From Acinetobacter lwoffii (GTDB taxonomy: Bacteria > Pseudomonadota > Gammaproteobacteria > Pseudomonadales > Moraxellaceae): DNA of 64,000 nt. Shown here piece after piece: positions 8,451 to 16,828 of this stretch. The translations under genes and the position numbers were made by a program. The notes under the pieces were generated by a model. The model was not told where the DNA came from, searched no databases, and was given only the letters and a program-made list of their open reading frames with translations. The DNA lies in NCBI RefSeq assembly GCF_019343495.1, contig NZ_CP072549.1:1922001-1986000 (forward strand). The letters run 5' to 3'. Numbering within the stretch: the first letter of the stretch is position 1; every line of letters begins with the position of its first letter.

Positions 8451-9476
8451 ATGGAGTATATAAAATTGTCATACCATCATCTTAACTTTGAAGATCGTAC
8501 TGCATTAATGCTTGAGTCAAGAAAAGAAGGCTTTTCAGCCAGAAAATTTGCTGAACTCATTAAAAGACATCCTAGTACGATCTATCGTGAGCTTAAAAGA
8601 AATAGCATCAATGACGTTTATCAAGCTCGATATGCTTCTGATAACACCTTCGCTAGACGTAGACGTGGTCACAGAAAACTCAAAATCGATTCAATCCTCT
8701 GGAAATTTATTGTTGAAGCGATCCGTTGTTTATGGTCTCCTCAGCAAATAGCAAAGCGTTTAAAGACATTTCCTGATTTGGATCAAACAATGAATGTAAG
8801 CCATACAACGATTTATTCAACGATACGAGCATTACCCAAGGGTGAGTTGAAAAAAGACTTATTATCCTGTCTGCGTCATGAAAATAAAAAGCGAAAAGCT
8901 AACGGTGAACCTAAAAAAGATTCTATATTACAGGATATTAAAACTATTCATGAGCGCCCAGCCGAAGTTCAAGAAAGAAAAATACCGGGTCATTGGGAAG
9001 CTGATTTAATTAAAGGTAAAGACAATAAAAGTTCGATAGCAACACTTATTGAACGAAATACACGGCTCTGTATCTTGGCAACATTACCTGATGCAAAGGC
9101 AGAATCAGTGCGCAAGGCTTTAACTGAAGCTCTGAAATATTTACCTGCAGAACTGCGTAAAACGTTGACCTATGACCGTGGACGCGAGATGTCAGAACAT
9201 AAAATACTCGAAGAAGATTTAGGCATAGATGTATATTTCTGTGACCCACATTCACCTTGGCAAAAAGGCACATGCGAAAATATGAATGGTTTAATTAGGC
9301 AATATTTACCTAAAGGGATTGATTTAAATCAGGCAGATCAGCATTATTTAAATCAAGTTGCCATGTCACTGAATACTCGTCCTAGAAAGGCGTTAGATTG
9401 GCTTACACCATTAGAGAAATTTGCTCAGCTTGTTGATTATCATATGGCTTTTGAAACTGTCGCACCTCATGTTTGA
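8451..9476 (+). CDS. IS30-family transposase (ISAba125 type)
   Basis: An intact 341-residue transposase. An N-terminal HTH_38 region (about 8-50) carries EGFSARKFAELIKRHPSTIYREL, followed by a basic segment and a second helix-turn-helix (WSPQQIAKRL). The catalytic DDE core is HWEADLIKG (D185), TYDRGREM (D242) and ENMNGLIRQ (E276) with the usual 33-residue D-E spacing. Copy-out transposition through a circular intermediate is known for the family. The stop codon lies inside the right inverted repeat. The ATG at 8451 follows an AAAGGG site. Codon use is more AT-rich than in the neighbouring genes, in line with acquisition. Confidence 0.92.
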   Translation: MEYIKLSYHHLNFEDRTALMLESRKEGFSARKFAELIKRHPSTIYRELKRNSINDVYQARYASDNTFARRRRGHRKLKIDSILWKFIVEAIRCLWSPQQIAKRLKTFPDLDQTMNVSHTTIYSTIRALPKGELKKDLLSCLRHENKKRKANGEPKKDSILQDIKTIHERPAEVQERKIPGHWEADLIKGKDNKSSIATLIERNTRLCILATLPDAKAESVRKALTEALKYLPAELRKTLTYDRGREMSEHKILEEDLGIDVYFCDPHSPWQKGTCENMNGLIRQYLPKGIDLNQADQHYLNQVAMSLNTRPRKALDWLTPLEKFAQLVDYHMAFETVAPHV

Positions 9477-9483
9477 ATTCGCC
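9458..9483 (-). repeat. IS right inverted repeat (IRR)
   Basis: The inverted partner of 8397-8422. It contains the transposase stop codon, a GAATTC site at 9475-9480 and the outward TTGAAT hexamer at 9473-9478. Confidence 0.8.
9473..9478 (+). promoter_or_regulatory. Outward-facing -35 hexamer of the IS (TTGAAT)
   Basis: TTGAAT in the right end points toward yqgE. In the blaNDM-1 context the same box supplies the -35 of a hybrid promoter. Here the hexamers 16-18 bp downstream (TGTTCA, GTTCAT, TTCATG) are poor -10 matches, so any effect on yqgE is likely weak. Confidence 0.5.
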
Positions 9484-9486
9484 CGG
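9484..9486. repeat. Target site duplication, right copy (CGG)
   Basis: Matches 8394-8396 on the other side of the element. Confidence 0.7.
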
Positions 9487-9656
9487 CCTTAACCTGTTCA
9501 TGCCTGATTTACCCCATATCCAAGTTGTCAGCCTAAGCATTTTATGGGATAACTAGCAGGAAGAAAGCCGCTGTTTGAGTGATTACAATTAGGCCCGTAG
9601 GCCATGCTTCACTTTTTCAGACTGCATAGCATACTGACTTTGGGAGAACTGCTCAG

Positions 9657-10211
9657 GTGACCAAACAGTTTCTGACACATCGTTGTCTGATTGCACCGCC
9701 GCATGCGAATGATGATTTTTTTGCCCAGACGGTCATTTATCTCGCGCGTCATGATGAAGATGGTGCCCAAGGCATCATTATCAATCGACCTGCCGGCATT
9801 CAAATTAAAGAATTGCTGAATGATCTGGATATTGAAGCAGATAATGTCAATCCGCATGAGGTATTGCAAGGTGGCCCTTTGCGCCCTGAAGCCGGCTTTG
9901 TCTTGCATACCGGTCAGCCGACCTGGCACTCCTCCATCGCCGTGGGTGAAAATGTCTGCATTACTACCTCCAAAGATATTCTGGATGCCATTGCACATAA
10001 TGAAGGTGTCGGTCGCTATCAGATTGCCCTCGGTTATGCCAGTTGGGGCAAACACCAGCTGGAACAGGAAATTGCCCGTGGTGACTGGCTGATTTGTGAT
10101 TCCGATATGGATCTGATTTTTAACTTACCTTATAACGACCGTTGGGATGCTGCCTATAAAAAAATGGGTGTAGACCGCAACTGGTTATCTTCCGAGATTG
10201 GACATGCCTGA
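9657..10211 (+). CDS. yqgE: YqgE/AlgH family protein (UPF0301)
   Basis: 184 residues, full length for the family. Hallmarks are the N-terminal [44 protein letters not shown], the central [16 protein letters not shown], and SKDILDAIA ... [25 protein letters not shown]. AlgH was first described as a regulator in Pseudomonas, but its biochemical role is unresolved. It starts with GTG (9657) behind a GGGAGAACTG site. The gene overlaps ruvX by 8 bp, the conserved yqgE-yqgF pairing. The insertion sequence now ends about 170 bp upstream and may have displaced original promoter elements. Confidence 0.93.
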   Translation: MTKQFLTHRCLIAPPHANDDFFAQTVIYLARHDEDGAQGIIINRPAGIQIKELLNDLDIEADNVNPHEVLQGGPLRPEAGFVLHTGQPTWHSSIAVGENVCITTSKDILDAIAHNEGVGRYQIALGYASWGKHQLEQEIARGDWLICDSDMDLIFNLPYNDRWDAAYKKMGVDRNWLSSEIGHA

Positions 10212-10647
10212 TGTAAACGTGCAACAAACCATTATGGCGTTTGATTTTGGTACACAAAAAATGGGAATGTCAGTTGGACAATCCCTGATTGCAAGTGCCA
10301 ATCCCCTGCCCTTATTTCCCATGAAAGATGGTATCCCCAACTGGGATGAACTGCTCAAAATCGTGAAAAGCCATCAACCGAATTTATTTCTGGTCGGTTT
10401 GCCATTGAACATGGATGATAGTGAATCCGAGCTGTCGACACGGGCGCGAAAATTTGCCCGCCGTTTACGTCATCAGACCAATATTGAAACCTGGATGGTG
10501 GATGAACGTCTGACCACCCGTGAAGCACGCGATGAGCTGGATCATTATCAGGCGCAAGGTCGCGGCAAGAAACTCTCTGCCGACAGTATTGCGGCTGCCT
10601 TGTTGATTGAAAGCTGGTATCGTCATCCTGCCGGGATCACGCCTTAA
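10204..10647 (+). CDS. ruvX: Putative pre-16S rRNA nuclease / Holliday junction resolvase-like YqgF
   Basis: 147 residues from ATG 10204 (a TTG at 10198 is an alternative). The RNase H-like fold shows [18 protein letters not shown] with the first catalytic aspartate, [16 protein letters not shown] with the VGLP motif, and the terminal [16 protein letters not shown] ... [16 protein letters not shown] with the last acidic residues. YqgF processes the 5' end of 16S rRNA precursors in E. coli; a resolvase role has also been proposed. It overlaps the 3' end of yqgE and is followed by a terminator, giving a two-gene operon. Confidence 0.92.
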   Translation: MPDVNVQQTIMAFDFGTQKMGMSVGQSLIASANPLPLFPMKDGIPNWDELLKIVKSHQPNLFLVGLPLNMDDSESELSTRARKFARRLRHQTNIETWMVDERLTTREARDELDHYQAQGRGKKLSADSIAAALLIESWYRHPAGITP

Positions 10648-10671
10648 TCTGTTTTGAAAATTTTTTAAAAC

Positions 10672-10694
10672 AGCATCCTTCAGGGTGCTTTTTT
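10672..10694 (+). terminator. Terminator of yqgE-ruvX
   Basis: AGCATCC and GGGTGCT pair (one G-U) around TTCA, followed by six T residues. Confidence 0.85.
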
Positions 10695-10711
10695 ATGCTC
10701 CAAAATGCTTC

Positions 10712-11356
10712 TTAAGGATAAAAATAACGAAAGGTCAGGTTAATTCGTGGTGTCAAAACTTTGCTGGTTTTGCTAATACTGTGCTTCCAGTGTTGCTGTG
10801 TCGCGCCACGCATCACAATCAACTGTCCACTGTGTAACAGCACATCGACTTTATCACTGCGAATTTTATGCTTAAAGCTCATTTTGCGGGTGGCTCCCAG
10901 ACTCAGAGAAGCGATGACATTTTCCCGAGAAGTACCTGTATATAAAGCCGGCTCATCATCACTATGCCAACCCAAGCCTTGCGAACCATCTTCATACAAA
11001 TTGGCCAGACAGGAATTAAAGGGATGACCGACCAGAATTTCAATATGTTGCTTTAAACGGAATAATCCGGGTGTCCATACCTGAGCTTGTTTAAGCGTAC
11101 CAGAATAACGATACTGATAATGTTCATCGCCATACCAGACCACCTGGCGACCGGTGACATGGTGCTTGCCAAATAAATGCACTTCATCATATTGCCAGGC
11201 CAGCTGACTGAGAAAATGCTGTAGATACTGCTGGCTTTGTTCCTCATCCAAAATCAAGCCATAATCCTCCACTACCCCATCAAAAGGTAATACATTGGCT
11301 TGCGGCTGGGGTGCAAATAAATCGAAAGTCATATCCATCAGATCCAGTATCCACAT
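10712..11356 (-). CDS. AlkB-like 2-oxoglutarate/Fe(II)-dependent dioxygenase
   Basis: About 214 residues, nearer to the ALKBH2/3-like bacterial group than to E. coli AlkB. The iron triad is visible as H131 and D133 in GLGWHSDDEP and H192 in QHWKHSI; R204 and R210 in PRINLTFRYF bind 2-oxoglutarate. The nucleotide-recognition lid is in FNSCLANLYEDGSQGLGW. The family reverses alkylation damage of DNA or RNA by oxidative demethylation. The start is uncertain: ATG codons at 11356, 11338 and 11332 are all possible and none has a strong ribosome-binding site. It is monocistronic and convergent with yqgE-ruvX. Confidence 0.85.
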   Translation of the reverse strand: MWILDLMDMTFDLFAPQPQANVLPFDGVVEDYGLILDEEQSQQYLQHFLSQLAWQYDEVHLFGKHHVTGRQVVWYGDEHYQYRYSGTLKQAQVWTPGLFRLKQHIEILVGHPFNSCLANLYEDGSQGLGWHSDDEPALYTGTSRENVIASLSLGATRKMSFKHKIRSDKVDVLLHSGQLIVMRGATQQHWKHSISKTSKVLTPRINLTFRYFYP

Positions 11357-11483
11357 GAAAATACTGACATTCGACCTAAAGGATTACAACTGCTCTTCAC
11401 AAATGACTACAACATTTATGCTTGTGGCTGGCATGATTCCTGCCTAGACTGAATTCAACTTTCACAATAAAAATAATCCTTTT

Positions 11484-13286
11484 ATGAACTTATGGCAGCT
11501 GTTTCAGAAACTTCGTCCCTTTGTTCAGCCTTACCGGTTGCTGGTGATTGCCACGCTGATTCTGACCCTGATTGGCTCATTCACCGCACAGGTCAATGCC
11601 ATTACCTTGCAATATGCGGTCGACAGCATCAATTCGCTACTCGAAGCCGGTCAAGGATTGGAGCAAGGCTGGCATATTCTGATCACGATTTCGGCAATTT
11701 TGCTCGGCAAAGAAATTATTAATGCCTTTGTCCAGTTCGGGCAGAAGTTCTATGGAGAGAAACTGCGAATTTTTGTCTCTCAGGATCTGGCCCAAGGGAT
11801 TATTGAAAAGTTTTTAAAATATCGTTTGGAATTTTTTAATCAGGAAAATAATCAGGCCGGTAAATTACAGACCCGGATTGACCGTGGTATTGGTTCACTG
11901 ACCCGTCTCGTTCAGATCTTCTTTATTGATATTTTACCGTTATTTACCAGTGCCATTGTGGCTTTGGGGTTAATGTATTATGCCAATGTTTATGTCGGTC
12001 TGGTCGCGACTGCCATTGTCCCGATCTATTTCTGGTTGACCTATAAACAGGCGCAAAAGCTGGGGGGCTGGCGCCGCAGTCTTCGCGATGGTCGGGAGAA
12101 AAAGAGTCAGGGCATTCTCAGCATCATCAACTCGATTACTGTGATCAAATCCTTTAACCGCGAATCGATTGAATCGGAAAAGCAGCTCGGTTTACAGCGT
12201 GAACTGACCGACAATCAGATGAAAACCCGCCAGACCAGTTTCCTGTTTGATGGCCTGAAAACTTTTCTGGAACAGATCGGGATTGTACTGATCATTATTC
12301 TAACCTCCTACTTTGTGCTGGATGGTCAGATGAGTATTGGCATGATCATGTTTCATGTGTTGCTATTTAATAATGTCTCTGCCCCAATCCGATCCCTGCA
12401 CCGGATTTATGATGAAGTAAATGACGCCATGATCTATTCAGAAAGCTTTTTCAAGATTCTGGAAGCCGATGATGAAATTGAACAAAGCGGTCAGCAGAAA
12501 CCGATTGTCCAAGGAAAATTTGAACTGAGTGGCGTGAATTTTTATTATCCAAATGGCCACCATGCCCTGAAAGATATTGATATGGAAATTCGTCCCAATA
12601 AAATTACCGCCTTGGTGGGCTTATCGGGTGCCGGAAAATCCACCCTGATCAGTTTGCTGGATAAATTTTATGAACCACAGCAAGGCCAGATCAAACTGGA
12701 TGGCATTGACCTGAAAGATTATGACACCCAATATCTACGCGATCATATTGGTCTGGTCTTACAAAAAAACCATATTTTTCAGGGCACCATCTTTGACAAT
12801 ATCCGTTACGGCAAAACTACTGCCTCAATGGAAGATGTAATTGAGGCGGCAGAAAAAGCCTCGATTCATGAGCAGATTTTACAGTTACCGGATGGCTATA
12901 ACAGCGATGCCTTGATGCTGTCTGGCGGCCAGCAGCAACGGATTGCCTTGGCACGGATGTTCCTGAAAAATCCACCGATCATTTTTCTGGATGAACCGAC
13001 GGCGAGTCTGGATGCAATTGCCACGGAACAGATCAAACAAAGTCTGGACCAGATCAAGCAAGGCCGTACCGTGATCATCATTTCGCATAGCCTGTCGCAG
13101 ATTATTGATGCAGATTATACCTATGTAATGAAAGAAGGAACGATTGCCGAACATGGTGAACACGACCAGCTTTATCATCAGCAAGGCGTATATAAGGAAA
13201 TCTTTGATGCGATGGCCAAAAGCCTGAATATTGAAAAAATTGCCAAAACTTTTGAAGAGGATGCTGAGGAAGAAACTCATAGTTAA
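11484..13286 (+). CDS. ABC exporter, fused permease and ATPase
   Basis: A 600-residue half-transporter. The membrane domain (about 15-310) has six predicted helices. The nucleotide-binding domain has Walker A GLSGAGKS (379-386), a Q-loop in GLVLQKNHIF, signature LSGGQQQR (479-486), Walker B IIFLDEPTAS and the H-loop histidine in IIISHSL. It resembles MsbA/LmrA-type lipid or multidrug exporters, but it lies outside an lpxK context, so the substrate is open. It would work as a homodimer in the inner membrane. The ATG follows a weak site; a GAATTC lies 28 bp upstream. A C-terminal acidic tail (EEDAEEETHS) is unusual but of unknown meaning. Confidence 0.9.
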   Translation: MNLWQLFQKLRPFVQPYRLLVIATLILTLIGSFTAQVNAITLQYAVDSINSLLEAGQGLEQGWHILITISAILLGKEIINAFVQFGQKFYGEKLRIFVSQDLAQGIIEKFLKYRLEFFNQENNQAGKLQTRIDRGIGSLTRLVQIFFIDILPLFTSAIVALGLMYYANVYVGLVATAIVPIYFWLTYKQAQKLGGWRRSLRDGREKKSQGILSIINSITVIKSFNRESIESEKQLGLQRELTDNQMKTRQTSFLFDGLKTFLEQIGIVLIIILTSYFVLDGQMSIGMIMFHVLLFNNVSAPIRSLHRIYDEVNDAMIYSESFFKILEADDEIEQSGQQKPIVQGKFELSGVNFYYPNGHHALKDIDMEIRPNKITALVGLSGAGKSTLISLLDKFYEPQQGQIKLDGIDLKDYDTQYLRDHIGLVLQKNHIFQGTIFDNIRYGKTTASMEDVIEAAEKASIHEQILQLPDGYNSDALMLSGGQQQRIALARMFLKNPPIIFLDEPTASLDAIATEQIKQSLDQIKQGRTVIIISHSLSQIIDADYTYVMKEGTIAEHGEHDQLYHQQGVYKEIFDAMAKSLNIEKIAKTFEEDAEEETHS

Positions 13287-13330
13287 TATGGATTAATTAT
13301 CTTTCTCTGAATCAAAAATTTGCTACACAA

Positions 13331-13354
13331 GAAAAGCGGTCTTTTAAGACCGCT
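13331..13354 (-). terminator. Terminator of the glycosyltransferase/barrel operon
   Basis: AGCGGTCTT pairs with AAGACCGCT over a minimal loop. Read on the minus strand it is followed by TTTTC, so it ends the barrel gene; the plus side lacks a U-run. Confidence 0.7.
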
Positions 13355-13379
13355 CAATATTAAGATTCATCTTCCAGAT

Positions 13380-14336
13380 TTAAAACTGCACAATCCATTC
13401 ACCCCTGATATAACGATAATCATAATCCGGCCCATAGAAGGAAGCACTGCGATTATATCCAGCATTCATACGTAGAAACTGCGAGCCGCGAACAGGACTT
13501 TGCAAGTTCAGTTCAAATACCCGGGTGGTCTGACTTGAATCCTGATTAATTTTTTCACGTCCAAAACCAGCAGTTAAACCAGCTGACCAGCCGGAAAAAC
13601 GCTGACGCCAACCTAAGGCCAGCATCGATTCTTGATAATCCTGAGGGTTAAAATATTCCCTGCCTACATCTTCTTCACTACTTTGGTAGGTGCGATATCG
13701 GGCCTGAAGCGTCAATCCCAAGTCCAGAGAAGGCTGATAGATCAGTCTGATACGACCATGATCACGGCGATTATCGTCTGAAAAAAATTGCGATCCTGCA
13801 ACACCCACCACTGTGACATGCTCACCTAAACCCTGATCCAAGGCAGCACCAATAAAGGTAAAATTCGTTCCCTGCTCCAAAGCAGGCTGAGTTTCAACCC
13901 AATCCCGATTGGCAAAAACTTCTAATGCTGTTTTTTCTGCAAGTGGCGTACGATAACTACCATCAAAGGTGAATAATGTATGATCTCCTTGATCAACTAT
14001 ACCTGCCTCCAAAGCCCAGCCATTCGCTGTAGCAGAATCAATATTACGTCCAATCAATGAAATCTTTTGACCATCTCGACTCCAGTCATCAGCTTTATAC
14101 TGATAAGCACTGCCACGTATACCTAGATAATCATCAGCATGTTCATATTGAGGCAAAAATTCCGCTGATAATTTACGGGTTTGAAAGCCTTCACTATCAT
14201 CACTAAAGAAAAACTCTGTTCCAAGCGCACGTTCACTTTGGGCCAGGTTTTCTTCTAATCCCTTGGCCAGGCTGCTTGCATTCATACCTATAAGCAAAGG
14301 AACAACCGCATAGATCCCAATTTTGTTATTTTTCAT
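13380..14336 (-). CDS. Outer-membrane beta-barrel protein (PgaA/BcsC/YaiO-like barrel)
   Basis: 318 residues from the ATG at 14336, which forms an ATGA overlap with the glycosyltransferase stop codon. A signal peptide ends near SSLAKG. The rest is alternating beta strands ending in the aromatic C-terminus YIRGEWIVQF expected for BAM-assembled barrels. The stretch LQARYRTYQ ... REYFNPQDYQESMLALGW recalls the YF(N/S)P motif in the export barrels of PgaA and BcsC and the YaiO family. There is no TPR domain, so this is a barrel without a periplasmic scaffold. It probably exports or anchors the product of the coupled glycosyltransferase. This is inferred from coupling and motif, not demonstrated. 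Confidence 0.7.
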   Translation of the reverse strand: MKNNKIGIYAVVPLLIGMNASSLAKGLEENLAQSERALGTEFFFSDDSEGFQTRKLSAEFLPQYEHADDYLGIRGSAYQYKADDWSRDGQKISLIGRNIDSATANGWALEAGIVDQGDHTLFTFDGSYRTPLAEKTALEVFANRDWVETQPALEQGTNFTFIGAALDQGLGEHVTVVGVAGSQFFSDDNRRDHGRIRLIYQPSLDLGLTLQARYRTYQSSEEDVGREYFNPQDYQESMLALGWRQRFSGWSAGLTAGFGREKINQDSSQTTRVFELNLQSPVRGSQFLRMNAGYNRSASFYGPDYDYRYIRGEWIVQF

Positions 14337-15670
14337 TTTGTTCCCCATGTTTTTCGTGTTCTCAGTACTTCATCCAAATATCCTAAAATACTGGCAGGTT
14401 GCAATAAGAAACTATAGGCAAGAACATACAAGAAAAAACCACTGAAGTTTTTCCGTACCCTGAGCTCCAGATCATCAAACATTCTGCGTTCAATTGAATA
14501 ATTTAATAGCCCCAGTAAGAATGCCATAGGTAATAAAGCTAGGGTCATAATACCCGCGATCCAGTAGTGTCCAAAACATGCCAGAATGAGTCCAGGTATA
14601 AAGCCAAAGGTAAAGGCAATATCCAACCAAGGGAAAAGCAGATTCCAGTAAATAAAAAACGTAGACAGTCTTGGCTTAATTAGAATAGTGGGATGTTGAA
14701 TAAATGCCTCAATCATGCCACGTGCCCAACGCTGACGCTGTTTGATAAAAACCTTAAGTGTGGTCGGTGCATTGGTAAATAGACAGGCATCCTCACAATG
14801 TCCAACACGATAGCCTGCATTCAATAATGCCCATGTAAGTACGATGTCTTCGCCCACACATTCAGGCCATCCACCCACTTCAATCAGGGCGTTTCGATCA
14901 TAAATAGAGAAAGCACCTTGGGCCACTAAGGTTCCCTGATATAGGGACTGCATACGCTTGGTCGCGGAAATACCGAGAAAATAGTCCCATTCCTGAGTTT
15001 TGGTTAACATGTTTTCACGAGAATTGCGTACCAGAATTTTACCCGCAACTGCACGTGTATTGGGTGGATCCGCTACATAGCGTTCCACAATATTGATTAA
15101 GGCAACACGATGTAAATAAGAATCTGCATCGACGGTAATCACCAGATCATGTTCCGCAAGCTTTAAGCCTTCATTTAAGGCGTGTGCTTTACCTGCATTT
15201 TGCTTTAAATCCAGCAAGGTCAGCCAGGGAAATCTCGATTCCGCTTTTCGGACAATATCAGCAGTGTCATCTTGAGAACCATCATTAATAACAATAACTT
15301 GCAATTTTCCAGGATATTTTTGCACACTAATACTGACTAAAGTATCTTCTATGGAAACAGCTTCATTATAGGCGGCGATCAATATAGTCAGGCCAGGATA
15401 AGTAGCTAATGCTTGCCTTTTCGGTCTTCTATCTATCATCAGGCTTAAAGCCGCAAACGAATTCATAAATCCTGGAATAATGGCAATGCCATAAATCAGA
15501 AACACAGCCATAAAATAGCCAATATATGTGCTGAGCTCATGCAGCCAGTCTTGAGCGATCCAAATCGAGAATACGGTCCAAAAACAGGCTCCCATAAAAG
15601 CTAAAACAAACTTGAACTGCACAGAAAAGTAAATTTGAGAAACTTCTTTCTTACTTTCATCAATAATCAT
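14333..15670 (-). CDS. Processive family 2 glycosyltransferase, PgaC/HasA-like
   Basis: A 445-residue inner-membrane enzyme. Two N-terminal helices (about 22-40 and 48-72) are followed by a GT2 domain with NDGSQDD (129-135), DADS (181-184), GED (273-275, the catalytic-base region) and QRQRW (311-315), then three to four C-terminal helices. This is the arrangement of synthases for poly-N-acetylglucosamine, hyaluronan and cellulose. No pgaB-type deacetylase, pgaD or PilZ domain is nearby, so the polymer is unknown. The E. coli yaiP/yaiO pair is a possible analogue. It is translationally coupled to the downstream barrel gene. Confidence 0.82.
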   Translation of the reverse strand: MIIDESKKEVSQIYFSVQFKFVLAFMGACFWTVFSIWIAQDWLHELSTYIGYFMAVFLIYGIAIIPGFMNSFAALSLMIDRRPKRQALATYPGLTILIAAYNEAVSIEDTLVSISVQKYPGKLQVIVINDGSQDDTADIVRKAESRFPWLTLLDLKQNAGKAHALNEGLKLAEHDLVITVDADSYLHRVALINIVERYVADPPNTRAVAGKILVRNSRENMLTKTQEWDYFLGISATKRMQSLYQGTLVAQGAFSIYDRNALIEVGGWPECVGEDIVLTWALLNAGYRVGHCEDACLFTNAPTTLKVFIKQRQRWARGMIEAFIQHPTILIKPRLSTFFIYWNLLFPWLDIAFTFGFIPGLILACFGHYWIAGIMTLALLPMAFLLGLLNYSIERRMFDDLELRVRKNFSGFFLYVLAYSFLLQPASILGYLDEVLRTRKTWGTK

Positions 15671-15971
15671 AAATGTTCTCTTACATATGATATTTCACAA
15701 AACTTGTGCAGGTTTATCTTGCCTAAAATGGGATAACTAAAAACAGTTGATGATCACTTTAGATACACATCGCCACATGTATCCATCTGATAATTTCTCT
15801 GGGAAAAAACTCTATTTTGTTTAAAAAACCTGCATATTTTATAATTATATATACGTTTTGTATATTTTTTGATAACTAAATCACATTTTTTGTAAATTTC
15901 ATCGGTAAAAATTTTGATTATTTTAAAACCTATTTTGCTTCCGATTTGATAAAAAACATTTAATTAGAGCT
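15671..15971. other. Intergenic region upstream of the glycosyltransferase
   Basis: About 300 bp of AT-rich DNA that must hold the minus-strand promoter of the glycosyltransferase operon. No coding frame, known regulator site or structured RNA was recognised. Confidence 0.35.
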
Positions 15972-16000
15972 AAAAAAGCCTGCGAATTGCAGGCTTTTTA
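15972..16000 (-). terminator. Terminator of phoU
   Basis: AGCCTGC and GCAGGCT pair around GAATT, flanked by A- and T-runs, so it could act in both directions. It lies 18 bp past the phoU stop. Confidence 0.85.
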
Positions 16001-16017
16001 TTTTAATTTTTTAAGAT

Positions 16018-16737
16018 TTAACGCTGAACTTTCTGTTCAATTTCTTCGACACTGGTATGACGCACATCAAAACCTTTAACCATATAAATCACCTGTTCCG
16101 AAATATTCCGGGCATGATCGCCAATTCTTTCGAGTGAACGCAGCACCCACAATACATTGATGACACGACTGATATGCCGCGGATCTTCAATCATATAAGT
16201 CATGAGGGTACGTGTGGCTGACTGATATTCCCGGTCGATATCCGCATCTGCTAACATCACCTTCAATGCCTGATCCACATCCAGACGCGCAAAAGCATCC
16301 AGTGCATCATGAATCATCACCCGCACCTGGTTGCCAATATGCCGGGTTTCCATATAACCGCGCGGTGAGCTGCCCTCTTCACACAAGCTTTGTGCAATCC
16401 GGCCTATTTTTGAGGCTTCATCACCAATCCGCTCCAGATCGGTATTGGCCTTGGACATGGCAAGCACCATACGTAAATCAATCGCAGCAGGATGACGACG
16501 CGCCAGAATCAGGGTCAGCGCTTCATCGATATCTCGTTCCATCTGATTGACGACATTATCTTGAAACTGCACATCTACTGCCATTGAGACATTTGTGTCC
16601 AATAAGGCATGAATGGCATTGGCCACCTGCTGTTCTACCAGTCCGCCCATCGTCATGAATTTGGTATTTACGTCCTGCAATTCTTCATTAAATTGCGAAG
16701 AAATGTGATGACTTAATACAGGATTATTTGGACACAA
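16018..16737 (-). CDS. phoU: Phosphate signalling protein PhoU
   Basis: 239 residues that align with E. coli PhoU along their length: HHISSQFNEELQDVNTKFMTMGGLVEQQV at the N-terminus, then two three-helix PhoU repeats. The metal-binding-type signatures are DLERIGDEASKIGR in the first half and SLERIGDHARNISE in the second. PhoU links the Pst phosphate transporter to the PhoR kinase and restrains the phosphate-starvation response. The gene is monocistronic here; pst genes are not in the window. A TTG start at 16737 is favoured by a GGGAG site 9 bp upstream and by the family N-terminus. Confidence 0.93.
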   Translation of the reverse strand: MCPNNPVLSHHISSQFNEELQDVNTKFMTMGGLVEQQVANAIHALLDTNVSMAVDVQFQDNVVNQMERDIDEALTLILARRHPAAIDLRMVLAMSKANTDLERIGDEASKIGRIAQSLCEEGSSPRGYMETRHIGNQVRVMIHDALDAFARLDVDQALKVMLADADIDREYQSATRTLMTYMIEDPRHISRVINVLWVLRSLERIGDHARNISEQVIYMVKGFDVRHTSVEEIEQKVQR

Positions 16738-16828
16738 GGAAAGCTACTCCCGAACGATAGAGGACAATGATCAATAATAAATCATATTAAAGCATATCTA
16801 TGATGAAAGTTTGATGACAATAGTAGTG

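Larger units (their letters stand above)
8397..9483 (+). mobile_element. ISAba125-like insertion sequence (IS30 family), complete
   Basis: A 1087-bp element bounded by 26-bp imperfect inverted repeats (8397-8422 and 9458-9483, 20 of 26 matching) and flanked by a 3-bp CGG duplication. It carries one intact transposase gene. The right terminus (CGCACCTCATG followed by TTTGAATTCGCC) is the sequence I remember as the ISAba125 end upstream of blaNDM-1, and the length equals that of ISAba125. Intact ends, an intact transposase and a matching duplication indicate a fairly recent simple insertion and not a composite transposon. Only one copy is in the window. Confidence 0.88.

Noticed and set aside
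8451..9476. A composite transposon such as Tn125
   Set aside because: Only one IS copy is in the window and its two sides are normal core genes with a matching CGG duplication.
9476..9656. ISAba125 creating a full hybrid promoter for yqgE
   Set aside because: The outward TTGAAT is present, but the hexamers 16-18 bp downstream (TGTTCA, GTTCAT, TTCATG) do not resemble TATAAT, so strong activation is unlikely.
13380..15670. A complete pgaABCD operon
   Set aside because: Only a PgaC-like synthase and a TPR-less barrel are present; no deacetylase PgaB or PgaD-like gene flanks them.
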